DNA of 24,222 nt from CAYSYN01 sp964447735. GTDB lineage: Bacteria > Patescibacteriota > Minisyncoccia > Minisyncoccales > GBS-2. This document shows positions 1-5,617 of the stretch, piece after piece; the stretch's first letter is position 1, and every line of letters begins with the position of its first letter. The DNA lies in the NCBI GenBank assembly GCA_964447735.1, contig CAYUTJ010000006.1, positions 1 through 24,222 of the forward strand, written 5' to 3'. The notes under the pieces were generated by a model, which was given only the letters and a program-made list of their open reading frames with translations, was not told the origin of the DNA and made no database searches. Both the position numbers and the translations under genes were made by a program.

Positions 1-25
1 AACCTTAAAAAAGAATAAGGAAAAG
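1..25 (+). promoter_or_regulatory. Shared rRNA leader motif, 16S copy
   Basis: The first 25 bases match the 25 bases just upstream of the pre-23S processing stem (4603-4627) at about 20 positions, including an identical AACCTTAAAA start. In both cases the motif directly precedes the long rRNA processing stem, so it may be a common leader signal such as an antitermination or processing site. It does not resemble the classical boxA that I know. The 16S promoter itself lies outside the window. Confidence 0.4.
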
Positions 26-47
26 TTTTTTAGAGTTGTCCCGACCT
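24..47 (+). other. Pre-16S processing stem, 5' arm
   Basis: These 24 bases pair with 1725-1748 with one G-U pair and no mismatch, enclosing the whole 16S gene. This is the classical RNase III-type precursor stem. Just inside it is a perfect 7-bp hairpin with a UUCG loop (59-65/70-76). Confidence 0.85.
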
Positions 48-162
48 TCGTCGGCAGAAGCCGACTTCGGTCGGCTGAGGCCGACTCTTCTTTTTTTCTG
101 AGGATTTGATCCTGGTCCAGGCGGAACCGTGGCGGCGTGGATAAGGCATGCAAGTCAGAGGG

Positions 163-188
163 TCCCCCCAGATGTATATCTGGGGGGA
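163..188 (+). repeat. rRNA palindrome copy R1 (16S helix 6, V1)
   Basis: TCCCCCCAGAT (163-173), loop GTAT, ATCTGGGGGGA (178-188): a perfect 11-bp stem at the tip of the V1 hairpin, immediately after the GCAAGTC landmark. Confidence 0.9.
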
Positions 189-272
189 TACCTGGCGAAC
201 GGGGCAGTAACACGTGGGTAACCTACCCCACAGACGGGGACAATCTGGGAAACCAGGCTAATCCCCGATAGT

Positions 273-300
273 CTCCCCCCAGACATATATCTGGGGGGAG
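273..300 (+). repeat. rRNA palindrome copy R2 (16S, V2)
   Basis: CTCCCCCCAGA (273-283), loop CATATA, TCTGGGGGGAG (290-300). It has the same stem core as R1 and sits in the V2 region, probably helix 10. The loop differs from R1. Confidence 0.88.
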
Positions 301-415
301 TAAAACCGGCTTAAAAGCACGGGCTGTGGGAAGGGCCCGCGGCCTATCAGGTAGTTGGTGGGGTAATGGCCCACCAAGCCGATGACGGGTAGGCGGGGTG
401 AGAGCCTGACCGCCG

Positions 416-460
<45 letters not shown>

Positions 461-1235
461 CCGAGAATCTTGGGCAATGGGGGAAACCCTGACCCAGCGA
501 CGCCGCGTGGGGGAAGAAGGCCTTCGGGTTGTAAACCCCTTTTCTGGGGGAGCAACCCAGCCGGTATATACACCGGCTGGAGTGAGAGTACCCCAGGAAT
601 AAGTGGCTGCCAATCACGTGCCAGCAGCAGCGGTAAGACGTGAGCCACAACGGTTCGCCGGATTTACTGGGCGTAAAGGGTACCGTAGGCGGCCAAGTAA
701 GTCCGATGTTAAAGACTCCGGGCTCAACCTGGAGAATGCATCGGAAACTACTTGGCTAGAGGGCGGTAGAGGGGGCTGGAACTGCCGGTGTAGGGGTGAA
801 ATCCGTTGATATCGGCAGGAACACCGAAAGGGAAGCCAGGCCCCTGGGCCGACCCTGACGCTGAGGGACGAAAGCGTGGGGAGCAAAGGGGATTAGAGAC
901 CCCTGTAGTCCACGCTGTAAATGATGGGCACTAGCTCCTGGGAGTCTCGACCCTCTCGGGGGCGAAGCTAACGCGTTAAGTGCCCCGCCTGGGGAGTACG
1001 CTCGCAAGGGTGAAACTCAAAGGAATAGACGGGAGCCCAAACAAGCGGTGGACCGCGTGGCTCAATCCGACAACAAGCGTAGAACCTTACCAGGGCTTGA
1101 CATGCCAGTGAAACCCGCCAGAAATGGTGGGGTTCCACAAGGACACTGGCACAGGTGCTGCATGACCCTCGTCAGCAGGTGCCGTGAGGCGCATGGTTAG
1201 ATCCCATAACCTGCGCAACCCTCGCCGCATGTTTG

Positions 1236-1261
1236 CCCCGCTGATGCATATATCGGCGGGG
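1236..1261 (+). repeat. Diverged palindrome R3 (16S, V7 region)
   Basis: CCCCGCTGAT / ATCGGCGGGG form a 10-bp stem (one T-G) around a GCATAT loop. Size, C-run/G-run layout and the GAT...ATC inner part recall R1, but the stem sequence differs. It may be a decayed copy or simply an ordinary GC-rich helix. Confidence 0.45.
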
Positions 1262-1414
1262 ATGTCATGCGGGACTGCCGGCGTCAGCCGGAGGAAGGTG
1301 GGGACGACGTGAGGTCGGTACGGCCCTTATGCCCTGGGCTGCACACGCGGTACAATGCCGAGTACAACGGGTTGCGAACCCGTAAGGGGGAGCTAATCCC
1401 TAAAAGCTCGGCTC

Positions 1415-1451
<37 letters not shown>

Positions 1452-1657
1452 CGGAATCGCTAGTAACCGGGGATCAGCCACGCCCCGGTGAATACGTTCC
1501 TGGGCTCTGTACTCACCGCCCGTCACGCCAAGCGAGCCGGGAACAGGCGAAACCCAGCTTTGCTGGACTAGCCTGGGCTCGGTGAGAGGGGCGAAGTCGT
1601 AACAAGGTACGGGTACTGGAAGGTGCCCGTAGAACAATTACTTTTTAATTGGTCGAG

Positions 1658-1748
1658 TAGAGTTGAGGAGCGGAATTCCCTTCTCGACTCTAGGGTGTTG
1701 GTCTCAGAGCCCTAAATCGAGACCAGGTCGGGACAACTCTAAGAAACT
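1658..1748 (+). other. 16S 3' trailer hairpins and 3' processing arm
   Basis: The trailer holds a 13-bp hairpin (1658-1670/1680-1692, two wobble pairs), then GGTCTC/GAGACC (1700-1705/1719-1724), then the 24-nt arm 1725-1748 that pairs with 24-47. This is ordinary precursor rRNA structure, with no gene in it. Confidence 0.75.
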
Positions 1749-1755
1749 TTTGTTG

Positions 1756-1780
1756 AAAAGCCTTTGACAGGCTTTTTTAA
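1756..1780 (+). terminator. Intrinsic terminator of the 16S transcript
   Basis: AAAAGCCT (1756-1763), loop TTGAC, AGGCTTTT (1769-1776) followed by more T. The hairpin overlaps the -35 hexamer TTGACA (1764-1769) of the next gene, so the 16S unit ends exactly where the next transcript is launched. Confidence 0.75.
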
Positions 1781-1793
1781 TTTTAGTTAAAAT
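1764..1793 (+). promoter_or_regulatory. Leaderless promoter of the YbaK-like gene
   Basis: TTGACA (1764-1769), 18-nt spacer, TAAAAT (1788-1793), then 7 nt to ATG 1801. A start site 6-8 nt below the -10 would fall on or beside the A of the start codon. There is no Shine-Dalgarno sequence. Confidence 0.7.
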
Positions 1794-1800
1794 TTTTCTA

Positions 1801-2268
1801 ATGGCTGTTCCGAGAAAGGTTTTAAATTTTTTAAAAAAATCAAAAATAAAGTTTGAGATCATAAGGCATAAAAAAGTTTTCACTGCTTTTGATAAATCCC
1901 AGACTTTAAAAGTTCCTCAAAAAATAGTTGGAAAAACCCTAGTTTTAAAAGTCGATAAAAAATTGGTGTTAGTTTTGATTCCTGCTGACAAAAAATTAGA
2001 TTTCAGAAAACTAAAGAAATTGGGAAAGAGAGTGAAATTAGCTTCAGAAAGATTGATTAAAAATAAATTGAAAGGGATAAAAGTAGGAGCTGTTCCTCCT
2101 TTTGGGATTTTATGGAAAATTCCAACGATTGTAGATACTTCTTTTAAAAAACAAAAAGAAATTATTTTAAATAGTGGAGATTGGTTTCATTCAATTAAGA
2201 TTTCACCAAAAAATCTTCAAAAAATAATTCCTGATTTAGTTTGGCAAAAAATTTCTCTAAAAAAATGA
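1801..2268 (+). CDS. YbaK/ProX-family aminoacyl-tRNA deacylase
   Basis: 155-aa single-domain protein of the YbaK/aminoacyl-tRNA synthetase-associated family. Members hydrolyse mischarged tRNAs such as Cys-tRNA(Pro) in the cytoplasm. The family lysine appears in GKTLV (Lys45), and the substrate-loop motif reads GAVPPFG (96-102), followed by IPTIVDTSF as in typical members. Length is normal for a free-standing domain. The ATG follows a -10 hexamer by 7 nt, so translation is probably leaderless. It is first in a three-gene run that ends in tRNA-Ile. The precise substrate cannot be told from sequence; some relatives act on Ala- or Pro-tRNAs. Confidence 0.85.
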   Translation: MAVPRKVLNFLKKSKIKFEIIRHKKVFTAFDKSQTLKVPQKIVGKTLVLKVDKKLVLVLIPADKKLDFRKLKKLGKRVKLASERLIKNKLKGIKVGAVPPFGILWKIPTIVDTSFKKQKEIILNSGDWFHSIKISPKNLQKIIPDLVWQKISLKK

Positions 2269-2840
2269 AACTTTGGAAGCTCTTTAAAAAACTTTACGAG
2301 ATAGCAGCTGAAGAGATGATTCTTGAAATCAAAGATTTTATTAAAAAAGGAGAAAAAGTTTTGGATTTAGGTTGTGGTTCTGGAATTTTAGCAAAAAAAT
2401 TAAAAGAGAAATTAGAAGTTGAAGTTTTGGGTATTGATGTTGCAGATCAAAGGATAGAAAAAATTCCTTTTCAGAAATTTGATGGCAAAAAACTTCCTTT
2501 CAAAGAAGATTCTTTTGACACAGTTTTAATTTCTTTTGTTTTACACCATACTCAAGAGCCGATCGAAATTCTGAAAGAGTCAAAAAGAGTGGCAAAGAAA
2601 ATAATTATTTTTGAGGATTTACCAGAAAATATTTTAGGGAGAATAAGATGCTACCTTCATTTGCATTCTTTTAAATTTCTTTTTAAAAATACAGCCTTAA
2701 ATTTTAATTTTTTTAGAGAGAAAGAATGGGAAAGAATTTTTAAAAATTTAAATTTGAAATTGATCACAAAAAAGAATTTTAATCATTCTTTTTCTTTTCT
2801 AGATCCTGTAAAAAAGAAAATTTTTGTTTTGAAAACATGA
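2265..2840 (+). CDS. Class I SAM-dependent methyltransferase
   Basis: 191 aa from ATG 2265, chosen because ATGA overlaps the upstream stop by 4 nt; an in-frame ATG at 2241 would add 8 residues inside the previous gene. Motif I is VLDLGCGSG (32-40), the motif II acidic residue lies in GID (56-58), and DTVLISFVLHH (85-95) is the post-II region of Methyltransf_11-type enzymes. A Lys/Phe-rich C-terminal part after about residue 125 has no recognisable domain. The substrate is unknown. Coupling to a glycosyltransferase downstream could point to lipid or glycan methylation, but that is inference. Confidence 0.8.
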   Translation: MKLWKLFKKLYEIAAEEMILEIKDFIKKGEKVLDLGCGSGILAKKLKEKLEVEVLGIDVADQRIEKIPFQKFDGKKLPFKEDSFDTVLISFVLHHTQEPIEILKESKRVAKKIIIFEDLPENILGRIRCYLHLHSFKFLFKNTALNFNFFREKEWERIFKNLNLKLITKKNFNHSFSFLDPVKKKIFVLKT

Positions 2841-3553
2841 GAATATCTGTTATCTGTCCAGTTTATAATGAAGAAAAAAGAGTAAAAGAGATTTTAAAAA
2901 TTCTGAAAAGATCAAATTTTATTGAGGAGATAATTTTTGTGGATGATGGCTCAGAAGATAAAACTTTTGAAATTTTAAAAAGGTTTCAAGGAAAGAGAAT
3001 AAAAGTTTTTAGATTGAAAGAGAACAAAGGAAAAGGGTTTGCTTTAGGATTTGGAATAAAAAAATCGAAAGGCGAAATTTTAGTTTTTATAGATGGAGAT
3101 TTAAAGGGTTTAAAAGAAAAGCATTTAAAAGATCTAATAAAACCGCTTTTGGAAAGAAAAGCAAAATGTACAATCGGGGTTCCCTTGGAAAAAGAAAGAA
3201 AATTAGTAAGACCTTGGGAAATTTATTTTTCAGGTGAAAGAGCTTATTTTAGAGAAGACTTGAAAGTGCATTTGAAAAAATTTTTTAGTTTAAAATATGG
3301 AATAGAAATGTTTTTGAACTCTCTTTTTTTACCTGAAGAGACAAAAATTGTATTTTTAAAAGGATTAATTTCACCTTCAAAATTTGAAAAGAAGGAATTT
3401 AAGGAGGCAATGAAAGATTATTTTAAAGAAACAAAGGAAATCTTTGAGGAATCTTTAAAGATTGGAATCTCTTTTAATCTTGTCAGAAACCTTTTAAAGG
3501 GTTATATTAAAGAAATGATGGGCGTGTGGCTCAGTGGTAGAGCGCACCCCTGA
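2837..3553 (+). CDS. GT2-family glycosyltransferase overlapping tRNA-Ile
   Basis: 238-aa cytosolic GT-A fold enzyme resembling dolichyl/polyprenyl-phosphate sugar transferases. Visible motifs are PVYNEE (8-13), VDDGSEDKT (35-43), NKGKG (63-67) and the metal-binding DGD in FIDGDL (84-89). No transmembrane helix is seen. It starts on a 4-nt ATGA overlap. Odd: the reading frame does not stop before tRNA-Ile. Its last 11 codons are the 5' half of the tRNA (residues MGVWLSGRAHP), and its TGA stop (3551-3553) lies in the anticodon loop. RNase P cleavage at 3519/3520 would remove the stop codon. Either the protein truly ends this way or an original 3' end has been lost. Confidence 0.8.
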   Translation: MRISVICPVYNEEKRVKEILKILKRSNFIEEIIFVDDGSEDKTFEILKRFQGKRIKVFRLKENKGKGFALGFGIKKSKGEILVFIDGDLKGLKEKHLKDLIKPLLERKAKCTIGVPLEKERKLVRPWEIYFSGERAYFREDLKVHLKKFFSLKYGIEMFLNSLFLPEETKIVFLKGLISPSKFEKKEFKEAMKDYFKETKEIFEESLKIGISFNLVRNLLKGYIKEMMGVWLSGRAHP

Positions 3554-3591
3554 TAAGGGTGAGGTCGTAGGTTCGATTCCTACCACGCCCA
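3520..3591 (+). tRNA. tRNA-Ile (GAU)
   Basis: Full cloverleaf. Acceptor GGGCGTG (3520-3526) pairs with CACGCCC (3584-3590), discriminator A3591. The anticodon stem CACCC/GGGTG encloses CTGATAA, giving anticodon GAT at 3552-3554. The T arm has GTTCGATTC. CCA is not encoded. Its 5' half overlaps the end of the upstream glycosyltransferase on the same strand. Ile and Ala tRNAs between 16S and 23S are the usual bacterial pair, here displaced by protein genes. Confidence 0.97.
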
Positions 3592-3619
3592 CTACTTCGC
3601 TAAAGCTTCGTAGTGCAAG
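3591..3619 (+). repeat. Quasi-palindrome B1
   Basis: ACTAC, ttc, GC, taaa, GC, ttc, GTAGT followed by TGCAAGC. It starts on the last base of tRNA-Ile. Its architecture and much of its sequence match the left end of the 23S insertion (4872-4900), including the trailing TGCAAGC. Confidence 0.6.
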
Positions 3620-3639
3620 CACCGATAAAAATGGGCTTG

Positions 3640-3665
3640 CCCTTCGGAGCCTTGGCGGAGAAGGG
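3640..3665 (+). repeat. Quasi-palindrome B3
   Basis: CCCTTC, gga, GCC, tt, GGC, gga, GAAGGG: the same outer stem / 3-nt internal loop / GCC-GGC layout as B1, B2 and B4. Its last three bases are the first three bases of tRNA-Ala, so folding would compete with the acceptor stem. Confidence 0.6.
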
Positions 3666-3737
3666 CCTGTAGCTCAGTATGGCTAGAGCGCCGCGTTTGC
3701 AACGCGGAGGTCGTGGGTTCAAATCCCACCGGGTCCA
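3663..3737 (+). tRNA. tRNA-Ala (UGC)
   Basis: Acceptor GGGCCTG (3663-3669) pairs with CGGGTCC (3730-3736) with wobble pairs, discriminator A3737. The anticodon stem CCGCG/CGCGG encloses TTTGCAA, giving TGC at 3698-3700. The T arm reads GTTCAAATC. CCA is not encoded. Confidence 0.97.
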
Positions 3738-3787
3738 CAAGACATTTAAATTAAAGTAAAAAGGTCGAAAAAAATAAAAAATAAAAA

Positions 3788-4468
3788 ATGATTATGGATT
3801 GGGTACAAATTACAGTTGAAGCTTTAAGAGGGGCTTGGGAAGCAATTTTAATGTTCTTACCAAAATTGGTTGGGGCGATAGTTGTATTTTTAATCGGTTG
3901 GTTTGTTTCTATTTTTGTTGGAAAAGTAATTGCTGAAATTTTGAAAAGATTGAAACTAGATAGAGCCTTTGAAAGAACTGGTTGGCAAGAGGCTTTAGAA
4001 AAAGCAGAAATTAAAATTTCCCCTTCAGTTTTCATTGGGGAAATTTGCAAATGGATTTTAGTGATCGTCTTTTTGATGGCTTCGGTGGAGATTTTAGGAT
4101 TTTATCAATTTAGTCAATTTTTGGGAAGGATTGTTTCTTGGTTGCCCAATTTGATTGTTGCAATTGTGATTTTCATTGTCGCGGTAATTGTAGCTGATAT
4201 TTTAGAAAAGATTATAAAAGCTTCTACTAAAAAGATTGGAGTCGCTTTCGCTGGATTTTTAGGAAGTCTTGCAAAAGGAGCAATTTATGTATTTGCAGGT
4301 TTGGCAATCTTGCTTCAGTTAGGAATAGCGCAAGAAATAATTAGAGCAATAGTTTTTGGTTTGATCTTTGCCTTTTCATTAGCTGTTGGACTTTCTTTTG
4401 GATTAGGGGGAAAGGAAGCTGCTTCGAGAATGATTGAGGAATTTAAAAAGAAAATTTCTGAAAAGTAA
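3788..4468 (+). CDS. Conserved TM-helix membrane protein, MscS-related
   Basis: 226-aa polytopic membrane protein with about five hydrophobic segments (near 22-48, 87-107, 115-140, 155-180, 187-208). The ending SFGLGGKEAASRMIEEF resembles the conserved TM-helix repeat family that is found alone or fused to small-conductance mechanosensitive channels. No cytoplasmic beta domain of MscS follows, so a complete channel cannot be claimed. Two starts are possible, ATG 3788 and ATG 3794. The upstream A-rich stretch has no clear promoter or Shine-Dalgarno sequence, so it may be read through from the tRNAs. The gene lies in the 16S-23S spacer and stops just before the 23S promoter. Confidence 0.65.
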   Translation: MIMDWVQITVEALRGAWEAILMFLPKLVGAIVVFLIGWFVSIFVGKVIAEILKRLKLDRAFERTGWQEALEKAEIKISPSVFIGEICKWILVIVFLMASVEILGFYQFSQFLGRIVSWLPNLIVAIVIFIVAVIVADILEKIIKASTKKIGVAFAGFLGSLAKGAIYVFAGLAILLQLGIAQEIIRAIVFGLIFAFSLAVGLSFGLGGKEAASRMIEEFKKKISEK

Positions 4469-4472
4469 GATC

Positions 4473-4501
4473 TTGACAAAAGTTTTTGCTGAGATTATAC
4501 T
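4473..4501 (+). promoter_or_regulatory. Promoter of the 23S-5S unit (or of a short leader RNA)
   Basis: TTGACA (4473-4478), 17-nt spacer, TATACT (4496-4501): the strongest consensus promoter in the window. It begins 4 nt after the membrane-protein stop codon. It shows that the 23S unit does not depend on the 16S promoter, in agreement with the terminator at 1756-1780. Confidence 0.85.
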
Positions 4502-4508
4502 GAAAAGT

Positions 4509-4547
4509 ATGAAAAAGAGAATATTTTTGAATTGGGGAAGCGGTTAA
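4509..4547 (+). CDS. Possible 12-codon leader peptide
   Basis: ATG lies 7 nt below the -10 TATACT, the same spacing as the leaderless genes here, and opens a 12-codon frame (MKKRIFLNWGSG) ending in TAA 4545-4547. The codons for W-G-S-G lie in a segment that can pair with the downstream terminator. This is a prediction from position only, and a chance ORF is quite possible. Confidence 0.3.
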   Translation: MKKRIFLNWGSG

Positions 4548-4574
4548 GGGGTTTTTCCCGTTGGAGTTTTTACA

Positions 4575-4601
4575 ACGGCCGCTTCTCCAGCGGCCGTTTT
4601 T
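4575..4601 (+). terminator. Terminator/attenuator upstream of 23S
   Basis: ACGGCCGCT (4575-4583), loop TCTCC, AGCGGCCGT (4589-4597), then T: a GC-rich 9-bp intrinsic terminator between the strong promoter and the 23S gene. An upstream segment 4534-4543 (GGGGAAGCGG) can pair with 4579-4588 for 10 contiguous pairs (one G-U), which would dissolve the terminator. A third option is CCGTTG/CAACGG (4558-4563/4573-4578). It could be an attenuator, the end of a short RNA of about 95 nt, or a site overridden by rRNA antitermination. Confidence 0.65.
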
Positions 4602-4602
4602 G

Positions 4603-4627
4603 AACCTTAAAACTAAATAATGAAAAT
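4603..4627 (+). promoter_or_regulatory. Shared rRNA leader motif, 23S copy
   Basis: Matches bases 1-25 of the window at about 20 positions and sits directly below the terminator and against the pre-23S stem. See the 16S copy. Confidence 0.4.
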
Positions 4628-4651
4628 GGGTTTTGATTGGCGCGGTCTCTG
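4623..4651 (+). other. Pre-23S processing stem, 5' arm
   Basis: Pairs with 8726-8754 over 29 positions with two wobble pairs and one mismatch, enclosing the whole 23S gene with its insertions. Confidence 0.85.
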
Positions 4652-4796
4652 GATTTATGGGTGGACGGTGGATGCCTCGGGAGGTGGGGGCGATGAAGGG
4701 CGTGGCCAAGCTGCGATAAGCCCGGGGGAGCTAGCAGGCAAGCTTTGATCCCGGGATTCCCGAATGGGGAAACCTGGGTGGGGTAAACCCCACTCA

Positions 4797-4820
4797 TCCC
4801 CCCAGATATATCTGGCGGGA
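4797..4820 (+). repeat. rRNA palindrome copy R4 (23S 5' domain)
   Basis: TCCCCCCAGAT, AT, ATCTGGCGGGA. One base departs from the G-run (C4816), breaking one pair. It lies just before the GGCGATACCCGG segment (E. coli about 160-175). Confidence 0.85.
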
Positions 4821-4871
4821 GGCGATACCCGGGGAAGTGAAACATCTCAGTACCCGGAGGAAAAGAAAACA

Positions 4872-4900
4872 ATCCTTCGCCAAGGCTTCGGATTGCAAGC
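4872..4900 (+). repeat. Quasi-palindrome B2 (left end of 23S insertion)
   Basis: ATCC, ttc, GCC, aa, GGC, ttc, GGAT, then TGCAAGC. Close relative of B1 at 3591. It folds on itself or pairs with B4. Confidence 0.65.
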
Positions 4901-4921
4901 TTTAAAAATTCTTTCTAAAAT
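4893..4921 (+). promoter_or_regulatory. Leaderless promoter of the GIY-YIG gene
   Basis: TTGCAA (4893-4898), 17-nt spacer, TAAAAT (4916-4921), 8 nt to ATG 4930. The -35 lies in the inner part of the inverted end, so promoter and element end are one unit. Confidence 0.6.
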
Positions 4922-4929
4922 TGAAAAAA

Positions 4930-5166
4930 ATGTATTATGTTTATATCCTTCGATGTCGAGATAAAACTTATTACGTAGGAATTACTCAAAATATTAAAAA
5001 AAGATTAAGAGAGCATAAAGAAAAGAAAAACAAATACACTAAATCTAGATTACCTGTTAAGCTAGAATGGATCGGGGTATTCAAAAATAAAGATTTAGCA
5101 AGTAGATTTGAAAAATATCTAAAAACTGGTTCGGGAAGAGCTTTTATGAAGAAAAGATTGATTTAG
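4930..5166 (+). CDS. Small GIY-YIG nuclease inside 23S rRNA
   Basis: 78-aa single-domain protein of the YhbQ-like GIY-YIG type. The motif pair appears as YVYIL (residues 3-7) and YYVGI (15-19), with the conserved Arg in KKRLREH (about 25-31) and the catalytic Glu in RFEKYLKTGSGR (about 59-70). Size fits stand-alone members. ATG 4930 is preferred: it lies 8 nt below a -10 box. A TTG at 4921 would add three residues. Base composition is AT-rich like chromosomal genes and unlike the surrounding rRNA. It may be the homing nuclease of the insertion or a repair-type nuclease that was captured; known 23S IVS ORFs that I am aware of are four-helix S23 proteins, not GIY-YIG. Confidence 0.85.
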   Translation: MYYVYILRCRDKTYYVGITQNIKKRLREHKEKKNKYTKSRLPVKLEWIGVFKNKDLASRFEKYLKTGSGRAFMKKRLI

Positions 5167-5181
5167 AATTCTCTAACTTGT

Positions 5182-5205
5182 GGTCCGTAGCCTTGGCGAA
5201 GGACC
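5182..5205 (+). repeat. Quasi-palindrome B4 (right end of 23S insertion)
   Basis: GGTCC, gta, GCC, tt, GGC, gaa, GGACC. Same layout as B1-B3. Positions 5184-5203 are the inverted partner of 4873-4892. Confidence 0.65.
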
Positions 5206-5245
5206 ATTCCCTGAGTAGCGGCGAGCGAAAAGGGAGGAGCCCAAA

Positions 5246-5271
5246 TCCCCCCAGATATTCATCTGGGGGGA
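5246..5271 (+). repeat. rRNA palindrome copy R5 (23S domain I)
   Basis: TCCCCCCAGAT, loop ATTC, ATCTGGGGGGA, a perfect 11-bp stem, in the variable part after the GGAGGAGCCCAAA segment. Confidence 0.9.
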
Positions 5272-5289
5272 GGTTGTGGGAGTAGAGCA

Positions 5290-5315
5290 TCCCCCCAGAT
5301 ATACATCTGGGGGGA
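5290..5315 (+). repeat. rRNA palindrome copy R6 (23S domain I)
   Basis: TCCCCCCAGAT, loop ATAC, ATCTGGGGGGA. Only 18 nt after R5, so two copies sit side by side and could also pair with one another. Confidence 0.9.
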
Positions 5316-5591
5316 GGGAGGTTACAAATCTTCTCTCTAGCTGAATGACCCTGGAAAGGGCAGCCAGAGAGGGTGAAAGCCCCGTAAGCGAAAGGGAGAA
5401 GACCTCCTGGCTCTACATCCCGAGTACCACGAGAAAAGATAGCCTCGTGGGAAGCAGGGGAGACTACTCCCCAAGGCTAAATACCTCCACCTCACCGATA
5501 GTGCACTCAGTACCGCGAGGGAAAGGTGAAAAGTACCCCGGTGAGGGGGGTGAAATAGAACCTGAAACCGTCCACTCACAAGGAGTCGGAG

Positions 5592-5617
5592 TCCCCCCAG
5601 ATGTTCATCTGGGGGGA
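5592..5617 (+). repeat. rRNA palindrome copy R7 (23S helix 25)
   Basis: TCCCCCCAGAT, loop GTTC, ATCTGGGGGGA, just before GACGGCGTACCTTTTG. By alignment this is the tip of helix 25, a site where intervening sequences are known in other bacteria. Confidence 0.9.

Larger units (their letters stand above)
4873..5203 (+). mobile_element. IVS-like insertion in 23S with 20-bp inverted ends
   Basis: 331 bp inserted in the small hairpin that in E. coli reads AAATCAACCGAGATT (about 222-235). The ends are inverted repeats: TCCTTCGCCAAGGCTTCGGA (4873-4892) against 5184-5203, with 19 of 20 complementary. Pairing continues inward (4893-4899 with 5177-5183, using G-U pairs), giving a 27-position stem with one mismatch. 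That is the shape of 23S intervening sequences that RNase III removes without religation, which would leave a fragmented 23S. I see no group I or II core. It carries one small ORF with its own promoter. No clear target-site duplication is seen. Confidence 0.75.

Noticed and set aside
1671..1692. CCCTTCTC downstream of 16S as a remote anti-SD
   Set aside because: It lies over 30 nt past helix 45 and is the paired arm of a trailer hairpin that should be removed in maturation.
2241..2264. Upstream ATG start of the methyltransferase
   Set aside because: It would give a longer overlap with the YbaK-like gene; ATG 2265 forms the usual ATGA junction, as in the following gene.
4873..5203. Group I or group II intron for the first 23S insertion
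   Set aside because: No guide sequence, P3/P7 pairing, domain V-like hairpin or terminal G arrangement was found; the paired inverted ends fit an IVS better.
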